NCBI RefSeq assembly: GCF_000429825.1
Contig: NZ_AUCP01000036.1
Span: 1 to 64,000 of the forward strand
Reading direction: 5' to 3'
Origin: Cohnella thermotolerans DSM 17683
GTDB lineage: Bacteria > Bacillota > Bacilli > Paenibacillales > Paenibacillaceae
DNA: 64,000 nt
The translations under genes and the position numbers were made by a program. This document shows, in pieces, positions 56,267-64,000 of this stretch. The notes under the pieces were generated by a model. That model did not search any database. It saw nothing but the letters and a program-made list of their open reading frames with translations, and was not told the DNA's origin. The number at the start of each line of letters is the position of its first letter. Position 1 is the stretch's first letter.

Positions 56267-57643
56267 ATGAAACTTACGGTACTAGGCGGCGCTGGCATGA
56301 GAACGGCATTATTGGTAAACGGTCTGATCCGGCATTCCAAGGAGTTGGAATTTCGCGAAGTCGCTTTGTTCGACAACGATGAAGAAAGGCTGTCCGTCAT
56401 GGGCAAGCTTTCCAAATATATAGCGGAGAAAAACAACGCCCCGTTCAAAGTGACTTTCACGACGGACATTCGGGAGGCGGTCAGAGGAACCGACTTTATC
56501 TTCTCCGCCGTGCGTGTGGGGCAGGAAGAGAGCCGCGTCAACGACGAGAGGGTTGCCCTGAAATATGGCGTCCTCGGTCAGGAAACCACCGGCCCCGGGG
56601 GCTTCGCCATGGCGCTCCGGACCATTCCGGTCATGATCGAATACTCGCGAATCATTGCCGAAGAGGCTCCGAACGCCTGGCTGCTGAATTTTAGCAACCC
56701 TTCCGGTCTTCTCGCTCAAGCCCTCAACACGTACGGTTCCGCGAAGACGATCGGCATCTGCGACGCCCACGCCGGCATCAAGAACGCCTTGAGCAAATTT
56801 CTGCGCGTGCACGCCAACCGTTTGCAGGTCGATTATTTCGGCTTGAACCACCTTGGCTGGGTGCCGAAGGTGCTTCTTGACGGTCAGGACCAAATGCCCT
56901 ACCTGCTCGAAAACTTCGAACGTTTGCAGAAATCCTCGCATATTTTCAGCTTCTTCGATCCGGAGTTGATCCGCAATATCGGCATGCTGCCCAACGAGTA
57001 CTTATACTACTTCTACTATTACGACCAAGCGGTCAAAAACATTTTAGAAGTCGGAGAGACGCGCGGCGAACAGATCGTCAAGCTTAATCGTCCCCTTCTG
57101 CAGCGCATCACCCCGCTTGTCAAGGAAGGAAAGCTTGCCGAAGCTTGGAAGGATTATAACGATACTTTGGAAAAGCGTTCGAGCACCTATATGTCCCGCG
57201 AAACGTCCGGCCATGTTCACAATATTCACGAGCATGAGGAGCCGGCTCCGCTGGAGTTCGAAGAGGAAGGCTACGAAGGACTGGCGATCAATATTATCAA
57301 GAGCATCCATTTGAACAAGCCGCAAGTTCTGATTCTGAACGTGCCGAACAACGGCACTATCGGCGGGTTGAGCGATGACGACGTGGTTGAAGTTCCTTGT
57401 CTGGTCAACGGCAACGGTTATTCACCGCTGACCGTCGGGGAAATTCCGGGAGCATCCAAGGCCTTGATTCACCCTATCAAAGCCTACGAGCGGTTCACCG
57501 TGGAAGCTGCCGTCAAAGGCGACTATCAAGCCGCGCTCAATGCGCTGACGGTTCACCCGATGGTGCCTTCCTTTACGGTCGCCAAACAGATCCTGGATGA
57601 ATATTTGGTCGTTCATCAACCTTACCTCCCTCAGTTTCAATAA
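56267..57643 (+). CDS. Glycoside hydrolase family 4 (6-phospho-glycosidase-like)
   Basis: 458 residues. NAD start TVLGGAGMRTALLVNGLI, FSAVRVGQEESRVNDERVALKYGVLGQETTGPGG (in that order), the substrate loop NFSNPSGLLAQAL and metal-binding C/H in GICDAHAG and GLNHLGW. GH4 enzymes use NAD and Mn(II) and a redox elimination mechanism; this subgroup is closest to LicH-type 6-phospho-beta-glucosidases. No PTS gene is in the island. Ribosome site GGAGG; last gene of the operon. Confidence 0.9.
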   Translation: MKLTVLGGAGMRTALLVNGLIRHSKELEFREVALFDNDEERLSVMGKLSKYIAEKNNAPFKVTFTTDIREAVRGTDFIFSAVRVGQEESRVNDERVALKYGVLGQETTGPGGFAMALRTIPVMIEYSRIIAEEAPNAWLLNFSNPSGLLAQALNTYGSAKTIGICDAHAGIKNALSKFLRVHANRLQVDYFGLNHLGWVPKVLLDGQDQMPYLLENFERLQKSSHIFSFFDPELIRNIGMLPNEYLYYFYYYDQAVKNILEVGETRGEQIVKLNRPLLQRITPLVKEGKLAEAWKDYNDTLEKRSSTYMSRETSGHVHNIHEHEEPAPLEFEEEGYEGLAINIIKSIHLNKPQVLILNVPNNGTIGGLSDDDVVEVPCLVNGNGYSPLTVGEIPGASKALIHPIKAYERFTVEAAVKGDYQAALNALTVHPMVPSFTVAKQILDEYLVVHQPYLPQFQ

Positions 57644-57713
57644 TCATGGCTTTGCAAGCAAAGGCACCGCTGGTTCTGCTGGGCATAAGGGCTTTCCGTT
57701 GAAGACATACGAA

Positions 57714-57755
57714 TAAAAGCGGTCCAGGGACTAATCGTTCCCTGACCGCTTTTAT
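57714..57755. terminator. Terminator between GH4 and the zinc-ribbon gene
   Basis: AAAAGCGGTCCAGGGA and TCCCTGACCGCTTTT pair with one bulge, followed on the plus strand by ATTTTCC. A/T-rich ends on both sides allow bidirectional use for the convergent units. Confidence 0.75.
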
Positions 57756-57766
57756 TTTCCCTCCGT

Positions 57767-58003
57767 TTACGCCTTGGAGATATCGCGCCACTCAACGACA
57801 AATTCGCGCTCCTCGGGGCCGTTCTCGAATCGGCTGTACTCGTCCAACGCCTGGCCGCACTCGCAGGAGATTTGGTCCGCACCGTAATTGTCCGTGCCGA
57901 ACACGATGCGCTCGTTGCGGTAGTCGCGCCGGCCCGGCACAACCCGAAGCTCTTCGCCGCACCGCAAACAGCGGATGAGAAATCCGGTCTCTTGCTCTCG
58001 CAT
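57767..58003 (-). CDS. Small zinc-ribbon protein
   Basis: 78 residues with a CLRCG pair near the start and SCECG in the second half, a four-cysteine zinc ribbon, and an acidic C-terminus (REFVVEWRDI). I do not recognise a named family. Nineteen bases downstream of the sigma factor gene with AGGAGG before the ATG, so probably co-transcribed with it; any link to transcription is a guess. Confidence 0.75.
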   Translation of the reverse strand: MREQETGFLIRCLRCGEELRVVPGRRDYRNERIVFGTDNYGADQISCECGQALDEYSRFENGPEEREFVVEWRDISKA

Positions 58004-58021
58004 GCCTCGTCCTCCTCCGGG

Positions 58022-58909
58022 TTAATCCAAGAAATCTTTGAGCCGCTTGCTCCGGCTCGGGTGCCGCAGCTTGCGCAGCGCCTTCGCTTCGATCTGGCGA
58101 ATCCGCTCGCGAGTGACGCCGAATTCCTGGCCCACTTCCTCGAGCGTGCGGGTCCGTCCGTCGTCCAGCCCGAAACGCAGCCGAAGCACGTTCTCTTCGC
58201 GCTCCGTCAGCGTGTCGAGCACTTCCGCGAGCTGCTCCTTCAACAGCTCGAACGCCGCGGCTTCGGAAGGCGCGGGCGCATCCTGATCCTCGATAAATTC
58301 GCCCAGCTTCGAATCGTTCTCGTCCCCGATCGGCATCTCGAGCGACACCGGCTCCTGCGATATTTTTAAAATTTCCCTGACTTTATCCGGCTCCAGCTCC
58401 ATCGCTTGCCCGATCTCTTCCGGCGTCGGTTCCCGTCCGAGCTCCTGCAGCAATTGGCGGGAGACGCGCACGAGCTTATTGATCGTCTCCACCATGTGAA
58501 CCGGAATCCGGATCGTACGGCTCTGATCCGCGATGCTCCGGGTGATCGCCTGGCGAATCCACCAAGTCGCGTACGTGCTGAATTTGAAGCCTTTGCGGTA
58601 ATCGAACTTCTCGACGGCTTTGATCAGGCCCATGTTGCCTTCCTGGATGAGGTCGAGGAACAACATGCCGCGTCCGACATATCTGCGGGCGATGCTGACG
58701 ACCAGACGCAGATTCGCTTCCGCCAATCTCCGTTTGGCCCATTCGTCGCCTTCTTCGATCCGCTTCGCCAGCTCAATCTCTTCATCGGCTGAGAGCAACG
58801 GAACGCGTCCGATCTCCTTTAAGTACATCCGCACAGGGTCATCCATCTTGATGCCCGGCGGGAGAGCCAGATCTTCGCCGATAAGGAATTCCGTCCGGTC
58901 GTCCGACAT
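58022..58909 (-). CDS. RpoD-like sigma factor lacking region 1.1
   Basis: 295 residues, against about 370 for Bacillus SigA. Region 1.2 starts at residue 22 ([19 protein letters not shown]); regions 2.1-2.4 ([40 protein letters not shown]), 3 ([13 protein letters not shown]) and 4.2 ([20 protein letters not shown]) are those of the housekeeping factor, so it should read -10 TATAAT/-35 TTGACA. Region 1.1, which keeps free sigma off DNA, is absent; only 21 short acidic residues precede. No dnaG lies upstream, so this is probably a second copy. Start at 58909 has AAGGAGG 10 bases upstream. Confidence 0.9.
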   Translation of the reverse strand: MSDDRTEFLIGEDLALPPGIKMDDPVRMYLKEIGRVPLLSADEEIELAKRIEEGDEWAKRRLAEANLRLVVSIARRYVGRGMLFLDLIQEGNMGLIKAVEKFDYRKGFKFSTYATWWIRQAITRSIADQSRTIRIPVHMVETINKLVRVSRQLLQELGREPTPEEIGQAMELEPDKVREILKISQEPVSLEMPIGDENDSKLGEFIEDQDAPAPSEAAAFELLKEQLAEVLDTLTEREENVLRLRFGLDDGRTRTLEEVGQEFGVTRERIRQIEAKALRKLRHPSRSKRLKDFLD

Positions 58910-58952
58910 TTCCCCAACCCCTCCTTCAACGCTTCGAGAAGCCATTTCATTC

Positions 58953-58981
58953 TTGACAAACGCTTCCGCTTGTGATAATAT
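58953..58981 (+). promoter_or_regulatory. Strong promoter divergent from the sigma factor gene
   Basis: -35 TTGACA (58953-58958), 17-base spacer, -10 TAATAT (58976-58981), with TGA before the -10 (extended). It fires to the right, into a stretch without a gene. Confidence 0.85.
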
Positions 58982-58987
58982 GGTTTA

Positions 58988-59123
58988 TGATTGCTTAAGA
59001 TGTACATATCACAAGGGCATATGCCATTGTAACAAATCAATAACAAGTACGCAAGATCTATCTTGCAGTTCCCAATATTTAGACTTTTTTGCAACCCTCG
59101 GCGCTCGATGCCGGGGGTTTTTC
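58988..59123 (+). ncRNA. Candidate small RNA of about 135 nt
   Basis: Starts about 7 bases after a strong promoter and ends in a clear terminator (10-bp stem 59093-59119 with one G-U, then TTTTCG). In between are two hairpin-forming palindromes, GGCATATGCC (59015-59024) and GCAAGATCTATCTTGC (59051-59066). The only reading frame with an ATG codes ten residues (59000-59032) and has no ribosome site. It does not resemble 6S, SRP or RNase P RNA. Family unknown. Confidence 0.6.
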
Positions 59124-59128
59124 GTTTG
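59093..59128 (+). terminator. Terminator of the candidate small RNA
   Basis: AACCCTCGGC pairs with GCCGGGGGTT around a 7-base loop, followed by TTTCGTTTGGTTTT. Confidence 0.75.
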
Positions 59129-59271
59129 GTTTTCCGCGCAAAGTTTTTCTTATTCCTTCCTGACATTTCGGATTAGGATAGGAAGAGAGGGGGGGCGCGT
59201 CATGGAGGACGTTATCGGCAAATCGTAACGAGGCGGTTGACAGGACAGCCGCCTATCCTTCCGTAGATAAG

Positions 59272-59634
59272 GTGGCCTCGAAGATAATCGAGCGGTCTCC
59301 AACGGTGTCCGAACATCGGTTCCTGTGGGAATCCGTCGGATGGGGAACCGTCGACTCGGACATGGCGTCGCATTCCCTCGCCCATTCGCTTTATGCGATG
59401 GTCGCCGTTAGCGGCGGCGCTGCGGTCGGCATGGGGCGAATCGTCGGCGACGACTCCATGTATTTTTATATTCAGGATGTCGCCGTTCTGCCCGAGCATC
59501 AGCGCAGCGGCATCGGCAAATTGATCGCGGAACGGTTGCCGGATTATATTCGATGGCAACAGCATCCGAACGGCATTGCACTCGCGGGTTTGTTTGCCTC
59601 CGCAGAGCCTGCGGAACGATCGGGTTCGTCTTGA
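59272..59634 (+). pseudogene. GNAT acetyltransferase, probably degenerate
   Basis: The core VAVSGGAAVGMGRIVGDDSMYF-YIQDVAVLPEHQRSGIGKLIAERL is a standard GNAT acetyl-CoA fold. Family similarity extends upstream of the only in-frame start (GTG 59272, no ribosome site), and at the other end the sequence stops early at GLFASAEPAERSGSS; the next frame continues with IGFV, the usual last strand. Both ends suggest frameshifts. A well-spaced ATG at 59202 gives only eight codons. Sequencing error is an alternative. Confidence 0.55.
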
Positions 59635-59752
59635 ACGCTACTATGGCCGCTTCCTGTCGGAGGACGGATGGAATTTGTACCGGGCTGCGATCAAGTCTTG
59701 TTCCGCTCCTCGACGCCGCACCGCCCGTCTTGCTCGGCGCCTCCGCCAAACA

Positions 59753-59785
59753 CAAGAAGCCAGCCCCCAAAAGGCTGGCTTCTTG
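59753..59785 (-). terminator. Terminator of the arabinofuranosidase gene
   Basis: AAGAAGCCAGCC (59754-59765) and GGCTGGCTTCTT (59773-59784), a perfect 12-bp stem abutting the stop codon; the minus-strand tail is GTGTTTGG. Confidence 0.7.
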
Positions 59786-59788
59786 CTC

Positions 59789-61276
59789 TTACCGCGCCTC
59801 CAACGACAGCGCGACGACGGACGCCGCCGGCAAGCGGACTTGCAGCTTGCCTCCCTCGAGCGTCGCACCCTCGAACGGCCGCGGCGCGACGCGCTCCGGC
59901 TGCTCGAACGTGTTGTGCGCGCCGATCTCGTCGGCCGCGAGAATAACGCCGCGGCAATCGTATGCCGCTTCGGTGCCGCGCAGCTCGATCTGCAGGTCGG
60001 CCGCGTCCGCATGGCTCAGGTTGCACAAGCTGATGTGCAGCTTGCCGTCCTTCTTCGAGGCCGACAGGCTCACCTGCGGCAAGCTTGCGCCGTCCATCTC
60101 GTACTCCCCGAACGTGCCGTGTACGGCCAGCGCTTCGGCATTCTGATGCGCCTTGAACATCTCCAGCACGTGGTAGGTCGGCGTCAGCAGCATCTTGTCC
60201 CCTTCCGTCAGGACGACGGCCTGAAGCACGTTGACCATCTGCGCCAGATTCGCCATTTGCACGCGGTCGCAATGCTTGTGGAACACGTGCAGGTGAATCG
60301 CCGCCACCAGCGCGTCGCGCATCGTGTTCTGCTGATACAGGAAGCCCGGATTCGTTCCCGGCTCCGGCAGGAACCAGGTGCCCCACTCGTCGACGATCAA
60401 GCCGACGCGCTTCTGCGGGTCGTAGCGGTCCATGATCGTGCTGTGGCGCGTAATCAGCTCGTCCATGCGAAGCGACTTCTGCATCGTCTCGAACCATTCG
60501 CGTTCGTCGAAGCCGAGCGCCGGCCGTTTATTTTCCCAGCTTCCCGGAATCGTATAGTTATGCAGGCTCAGCCCGTCCATGAGCCAGTGCGCCTCGCGCA
60601 TCAGCACGTCCGTCCAATTGTAATCGTCGACGTTGGCGCCGCCGGCGATCTTGTACAGCCGGTTGTCGCCGTACTGGCGGACATAGGTTTGATAATTGCG
60701 GTACAGATCGGCGTAATGCTCCGGCCTCATGTTGCCGCCGCAGCCCCAGTTCTCGTTGCCGACGCCGAAATATTTCAGCTTCCAGGGCTTCTCCCGGCCG
60801 TTCTCCCTGCGCCAGTTGGCCATCGGAGAATCGCCGCCCGACGTCATGTACTCGACCCACTCCGACATCTCCTGAACGGTGCCGCTGCCCACGTTGCCGC
60901 AGATGTACGGCTCGGCGCCGAGCAGCTCGCACAGTTCGAAAAATTCATGCGTGCCGAAATGGTTGTTCTCCACCACGCCGCCCCAGTGGGTGTTGATCAT
61001 CCGTTTGCGGGACTCGCGCGGGCCGACGCCGTCCTTCCAGTGGTACTCGTCGGCGAAGCAGCCGCCCGGCCAGCGCAGCACCGGAACGTTCAGCTTCCGA
61101 AGCGCTTCCAATACGTCGTTACGGATCCCCTTCGTGTTCGGGATGGCCGAATCCTCGCCTACCCATAAGCCTTCATAGATGCAGCGGCCCAGATGCTCGG
61201 CGAAATGGCCGTAAATGTTCTTGTTGATCGTGCCCAGCGACCAGTCGGCGTGAACGACGATTTTGCGGTCTGCCAA
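59789..61276 (-). CDS. abfA: Alpha-L-arabinofuranosidase, GH51
   Basis: 495 residues, family length, without a signal peptide, so intracellular. [21 protein letters not shown] at the start, [19 protein letters not shown], acid/base Glu in [12 protein letters not shown] and nucleophile Glu in IVDEWGTWF. It removes arabinose from imported arabino-oligosaccharides. Start is TTG at 61276 with AGGAGG 8 bases upstream; the frame upstream of it runs into the promoter region. Divergent from an ArsR-type regulator. Confidence 0.93.
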   Translation of the reverse strand: MADRKIVVHADWSLGTINKNIYGHFAEHLGRCIYEGLWVGEDSAIPNTKGIRNDVLEALRKLNVPVLRWPGGCFADEYHWKDGVGPRESRKRMINTHWGGVVENNHFGTHEFFELCELLGAEPYICGNVGSGTVQEMSEWVEYMTSGGDSPMANWRRENGREKPWKLKYFGVGNENWGCGGNMRPEHYADLYRNYQTYVRQYGDNRLYKIAGGANVDDYNWTDVLMREAHWLMDGLSLHNYTIPGSWENKRPALGFDEREWFETMQKSLRMDELITRHSTIMDRYDPQKRVGLIVDEWGTWFLPEPGTNPGFLYQQNTMRDALVAAIHLHVFHKHCDRVQMANLAQMVNVLQAVVLTEGDKMLLTPTYHVLEMFKAHQNAEALAVHGTFGEYEMDGASLPQVSLSASKKDGKLHISLCNLSHADAADLQIELRGTEAAYDCRGVILAADEIGAHNTFEQPERVAPRPFEGATLEGGKLQVRLPAASVVALSLEAR

Positions 61277-61303
61277 CCCGATTTCCTCCTCTGCCCGAGC
61301 TTT

Positions 61304-61473
61304 AATAATTAATATTTCCAGTAATATGTTTATTTCAACATCAACAATAATGAAAAAGCGCTTTCGTGTCAATACGATCAAGGCCAAATGAAGTACGGAC
61401 CGCTTTTTGCCCTTCCCCCGGTCCGACAGTCCGAATCCGGACGATGGCATGTGTCGTTGCGAAATAATTAATA
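61304..61473. promoter_or_regulatory. Shared abfA/regulator control region with repeated AT-rich motif
   Basis: AATAATTAATA occurs at 61304-61314 and again at 61463-61473, once near each divergent gene, in otherwise moderately GC-rich DNA. Candidate operator for the ArsR-type regulator. Confidence 0.45.
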
Positions 61474-61529
61474 AAAATATATATTATTCTTACACACTCT
61501 CATCGTTGGAACCGAACTGGAGGATAGGC

Positions 61530-62456
61530 ATGAACCTCGACATTACCGAGAAATCCTTGCCCGTATACGAAGCGCTGGCAAGCAGCGTCCGCCTCAAGGT
61601 GATCCGCCTGCTGGCCAAGCAGCCCATGAATATTCGCGAGCTGTCGGAAGCGGTCGGCCTGAGCAGCGCCATCATGACGATGCACATTAAAAAGTTGGAG
61701 AAAGCCGGCATTGTCCGCAGCGAAATGCAGCCAAGCCGCGGCGGTGTGCAGAAGGTATGCTCGCTGCAAGTCGAACAGGCGGAGATCGCGTTCCCGAACA
61801 AGATGGAGCACATTCGGGAATATCACCAGAGGGAAATTTCCGTCGGACATTTCACGGACTTCCATGTGGAGCCGACGTGCGGCTTGGCCACGACCGAGCA
61901 ATTTCTCGGCATCGTCGACGATCCCCGGTCCTTCCTGGACGCCGACCGATTCAACGCGAAAATTATCTGGTTCAGCGAAGGCTTTATCGAATACAAGATT
62001 CCCAACTTCCTGCTGGCCACGGAAAGCCCGAAAGAGCTCGTCATTTCGATGGAGATCGCCTCGGAAGCGCCGCTGACGAACAATGAATGGCCGTCCGACA
62101 TTACGTTCTACTTGAACAACGTGAAGCTCGGCACCTGGACGAGCCCCGGCGATTTCGGCGACAAGCGGGGCAAATACAATCCGCCCTGGTGGCCCGACGA
62201 CATCAACCAGTACGGGCTGCTCAAGCATCTGACGGTGACGACCCAAGGCACCCGAATGGACGGAAACCCGATGTCCGATGTGACCCTCGATCAGGTCAAC
62301 GTCTGGGACAAACAGTGGACGCTCCGGATCGCGGTCGAGAGCCAATCGCGCAATGTCGGCGGACTCACCCTGTTCGGCAACGGATTCGGCAATTACAAGC
62401 AGGACATTCTTTTTCGCCTGTACTACGAGAAAGCTGCGCCCGAGGGGATCGATTAA
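61530..62456 (+). CDS. ArsR-type winged-helix regulator with a large sensor domain
   Basis: 308 residues. The first 75 residues are an ArsR-like helix-turn-helix (LASSVRLKVIRLLAKQPMNI, LSEAVGLSSAIMTMHIKKLEKAG). The remaining 230 have aromatic-rich beta strands (FTDFHVEPTCGLATTEQFLG, FLNN-type segments, FGNGFGNYKQDILFRLYYE) like a carbohydrate-sensing fold and not like the small metal-sensing ArsR proteins. Divergent from abfA, so probably an arabinoside-responsive regulator. GGAGG 6 bases before the ATG. Confidence 0.85.
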   Translation: MNLDITEKSLPVYEALASSVRLKVIRLLAKQPMNIRELSEAVGLSSAIMTMHIKKLEKAGIVRSEMQPSRGGVQKVCSLQVEQAEIAFPNKMEHIREYHQREISVGHFTDFHVEPTCGLATTEQFLGIVDDPRSFLDADRFNAKIIWFSEGFIEYKIPNFLLATESPKELVISMEIASEAPLTNNEWPSDITFYLNNVKLGTWTSPGDFGDKRGKYNPPWWPDDINQYGLLKHLTVTTQGTRMDGNPMSDVTLDQVNVWDKQWTLRIAVESQSRNVGGLTLFGNGFGNYKQDILFRLYYEKAAPEGID

Positions 62457-62480
62457 CCGTAAAGGAGGGGAACGTTCGGC

Positions 62481-62747
62481 ATGCAGACAAGCTCCCCGTG
62501 CAAAGGCTGCTCCGCGGATGTTCACGCGACCCGGGAGCAGATCGAGAAGATGGTTCGCCAAATCTCCCGTTTCCCCGAAGCATGCGTCCCGGACGAAGTA
62601 TACGAGAGCCGTCTGGCCGCCTGCTCCTCCTGCCCGTCCTTGCAGTACGGCTCGACTTGTTCGCATTGCGGATGCTTCGTCGAGGTCCGGGCCAAATTCC
62701 CGGACAAGACTTGCCCCGCTCCCGGCGGCAGCCGATGGGCCGGATAG
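62481..62747 (+). CDS. Small cysteine-rich DUF6171-like protein
   Basis: 88 residues with CKGC near the start, CSSCPSL in the middle and CSHCGCFVEVRAKF-xx-KTCPAPGG near the end: eight or nine cysteines in zinc-ribbon spacing, with the ending CP-P-G-xRW typical of this uncharacterised family. No signal. Twenty-four bases after the regulator, so possibly on the same transcript. AGGAGG 12 bases upstream of the ATG. Confidence 0.75.
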   Translation: MQTSSPCKGCSADVHATREQIEKMVRQISRFPEACVPDEVYESRLAACSSCPSLQYGSTCSHCGCFVEVRAKFPDKTCPAPGGSRWAG

Positions 62748-62927
62748 GCGCTTCCATCCATCCATGCCATTCGACAGACATACGCCGATCTTGCTGCGCT
62801 CGCGACCGGGCGGCGGCGGATCGGCGTGTTTTTTAGAGTATTCATGAAATTTTTATCAATATTTACAGGAGACTGGGGAAGCGTGTCGAATTGGATTTCA
62901 GACCAAGAAGTTGCCGAGAGGTGCGCA

Positions 62928-64000
62928 ATGAGATCGATTCGTTCGCTGCCCATGATTCCTATCATTTTCATTCTGATTGTTGGCGCCGTCCTCTTCGTGC
63001 CTCCGTCCCGAGCCCATGCACAATCGAAAGAAGCGGTCATCGAGAGCTGGGACGTCATGTGGATCGGCAGCGAAGACGCGCAATCGGAAATTCCTCCCGC
63101 ATCCGGCCAATGGATGCCCAGCCGCGCCGGCCATGCGATAACGAACATCCCGAAGGGGAAAGTCGGGATGTGGGTTCGTATCGACGTTCCCCCGACCTCC
63201 CGCTGGCGAAGCCCGGGCATACTGGTGGAACGGCTGTATGGTCTGGACATCGCCGTTTATGCCGATCAACGCCTCATGTTCGAATCGCAGCGCCACTTTA
63301 TATTCGAGCGCGACAAGCTGCTGCTGCCGCTCGGCGCAAAGAACGTACCTGCCGAATTGTACATCCGCATTCTCTCGGAGAAGAAGGCGGGGCTCAGCAG
63401 CGACATTCGGATCGGGGAGCTGGATTCGCTGTCCGACCGATTCATTCGCCGCAACCTGCCCGACCTTCTGCTCGGCGCGTCCATCACGTTCGTAGGGCTC
63501 ATCATGTCGTTGTGTTCCGGCTACCTGAACGGGAGGCAGCGCGGACCCTGGCTCTCTTTATGTACGATCGCTCTGACGACAGGCATTCTCATCGCGACGT
63601 ATTCGCCGCTTCCGTACATCTATTTCCCGAGATTCGGGAACCTGTTCCTGATCCTGTTCGATCTGTCCGTCTTCGCCATGTTTCCCGCGCTTAATTTCTA
63701 TATCGGCCGCGTCTTTGACGACACGTCCGCGCTGTATGCGAAATTCGCCAAGCTTCAAGCGGGCTATTCGCTGTTTTGCGTTGCGGTCGTCCTCTTCTAT
63801 AAAGTGGAGGGAGACCGTTATTTCGCCCTGTACGATCTGTTTACGACCACGATTCTCGGCCTTCTCATTCTCGTTCAGATGCTGTTCATTATCGTTCTGT
63901 CCGTTCGAAACGCTCTTAAAGGCAATAAAGACGGCATCCTGTTGTCGGTCGGCATTTTCGTATTGGCTCTGTCGGTCGCGCTCGATATGACTCTTTTCCT
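62928..64000 (+). CDS. 7TM receptor with DISM extracellular domain (5' part, cut by the window end)
   Basis: At least 357 codons, open at the right edge. Signal peptide to about residue 32 (VPPSRAHAQ), a beta-rich extracellular domain (WDVMWIGSEDAQ, GMWVRIDVP, LYGLDIAVYADQRL, about 40-180), then a series of membrane helices (LLLGASITFVGLIMSL, LCTIALTTGILIATY, LFLILFDLSVFAMFPALNF, LFCVAVVLFYKV, TTTILGLLILVQMLFIIVL, GILLSVGIFVLALSVAL). This is the 7TMR-DISM layout, normally followed by a GGDEF, kinase or other output domain beyond the window. Start at 62928 has GAGAGG 6 bases upstream. Confidence 0.85.
   Translation, partial: MRSIRSLPMIPIIFILIVGAVLFVPPSRAHAQSKEAVIESWDVMWIGSEDAQSEIPPASGQWMPSRAGHAITNIPKGKVGMWVRIDVPPTSRWRSPGILVERLYGLDIAVYADQRLMFESQRHFIFERDKLLLPLGAKNVPAELYIRILSEKKAGLSSDIRIGELDSLSDRFIRRNLPDLLLGASITFVGLIMSLCSGYLNGRQRGPWLSLCTIALTTGILIATYSPLPYIYFPRFGNLFLILFDLSVFAMFPALNFYIGRVFDDTSALYAKFAKLQAGYSLFCVAVVLFYKVEGDRYFALYDLFTTTILGLLILVQMLFIIVLSVRNALKGNKDGILLSVGIFVLALSVALDMTLF

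Noticed and set aside
59000-59032. Ten-codon reading frame inside the candidate small RNA
   Set aside because: No ribosome site and no leader-peptide character such as a run of one amino acid; kept only as a caveat to the RNA call.

Overview
The window reads as a chromosomal segment of an endospore-forming, GC-rich Firmicute of the Paenibacillaceae (Paenibacillus/Cohnella-like). Reasons: strong AGGAGG-type ribosome binding sites, spore genes (bofA, spo0F, a YhcN-type lipoprotein, a PbpG-like penicillin-binding protein, a YheC/D ATP-grasp protein), a long Bacillus-type SRP RNA, and gene order that follows Bacillus subtilis in two large blocks. The genus is an inference; no rRNA gene body is inside the window. 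I see no insertion sequence, prophage, tRNA gene or CRISPR array.

Bases 1-6.3 kb (all minus strand): the left edge is the promoter/leader of an rRNA operon leaving the window, then bofA, yaaL, recR, ebfC, dnaX, a soluble PAS-histidine kinase, the SRP RNA gene scr, a sporulation lipoprotein and rpmE. 6.3-15.5 kb (minus): a radical SAM protein, rho, murA, fbaA, spo0F, pyrG and rpoE, the conserved rpmE-rho-fba-spo0F-pyrG-rpoE block. Rho carries a very unusual C-terminal low-complexity tail of about 350 residues. pyrG has the promoter, GGGC start and terminator of CTP-sensing reiterative-transcription control, and spo0F has a good sigma-H promoter. 15.8-30.8 kb: a subtilase, a T-box-controlled ywiB-argS operon, a chemoreceptor, speE-speB, pbpG, ywhD, an M1 peptidase, a membrane protein and a c-di-AMP (ydaO) riboswitch in front of an NlpC/P60 hydrolase.

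30.9-40.6 kb: a hexuronate operon (Gfo/Idh oxidoreductase, uxaC) with a divergent AraC regulator, a MoxR-DUF58-DUF4129 operon, a lone Fur-controlled siderophore-type ATPase and a YheC/D protein. 40.7-44 kb: a compact three-gene operon coupling an adenylate-forming ligase with SbnA- and SbnB-type enzymes for L-2,3-diaminopropionate, my best candidate for an undescribed pathway. 44-51 kb: an HPP membrane protein with a GntR regulator, a cluster of intergenic repeats, a two-domain alpha/beta hydrolase, a 5'-truncated metallo-hydrolase, exoA and a membrane protein/TetR pair sharing a symmetric divergent promoter.

51-57.7 kb: a GntR-controlled carbohydrate island (solute-binding lipoprotein, two permeases, PfkB kinase, GH4 glycosidase) in which the kinase may supply the phosphorylated substrate GH4 needs. 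57.7-64 kb: a small zinc-ribbon gene behind an RpoD-like sigma factor lacking region 1.1, a probable small RNA divergent from it, a degenerate acetyltransferase, a GH51 arabinofuranosidase with divergent ArsR-type regulator, a DUF6171-like protein, and the start of a 7TM signalling receptor cut by the right edge.
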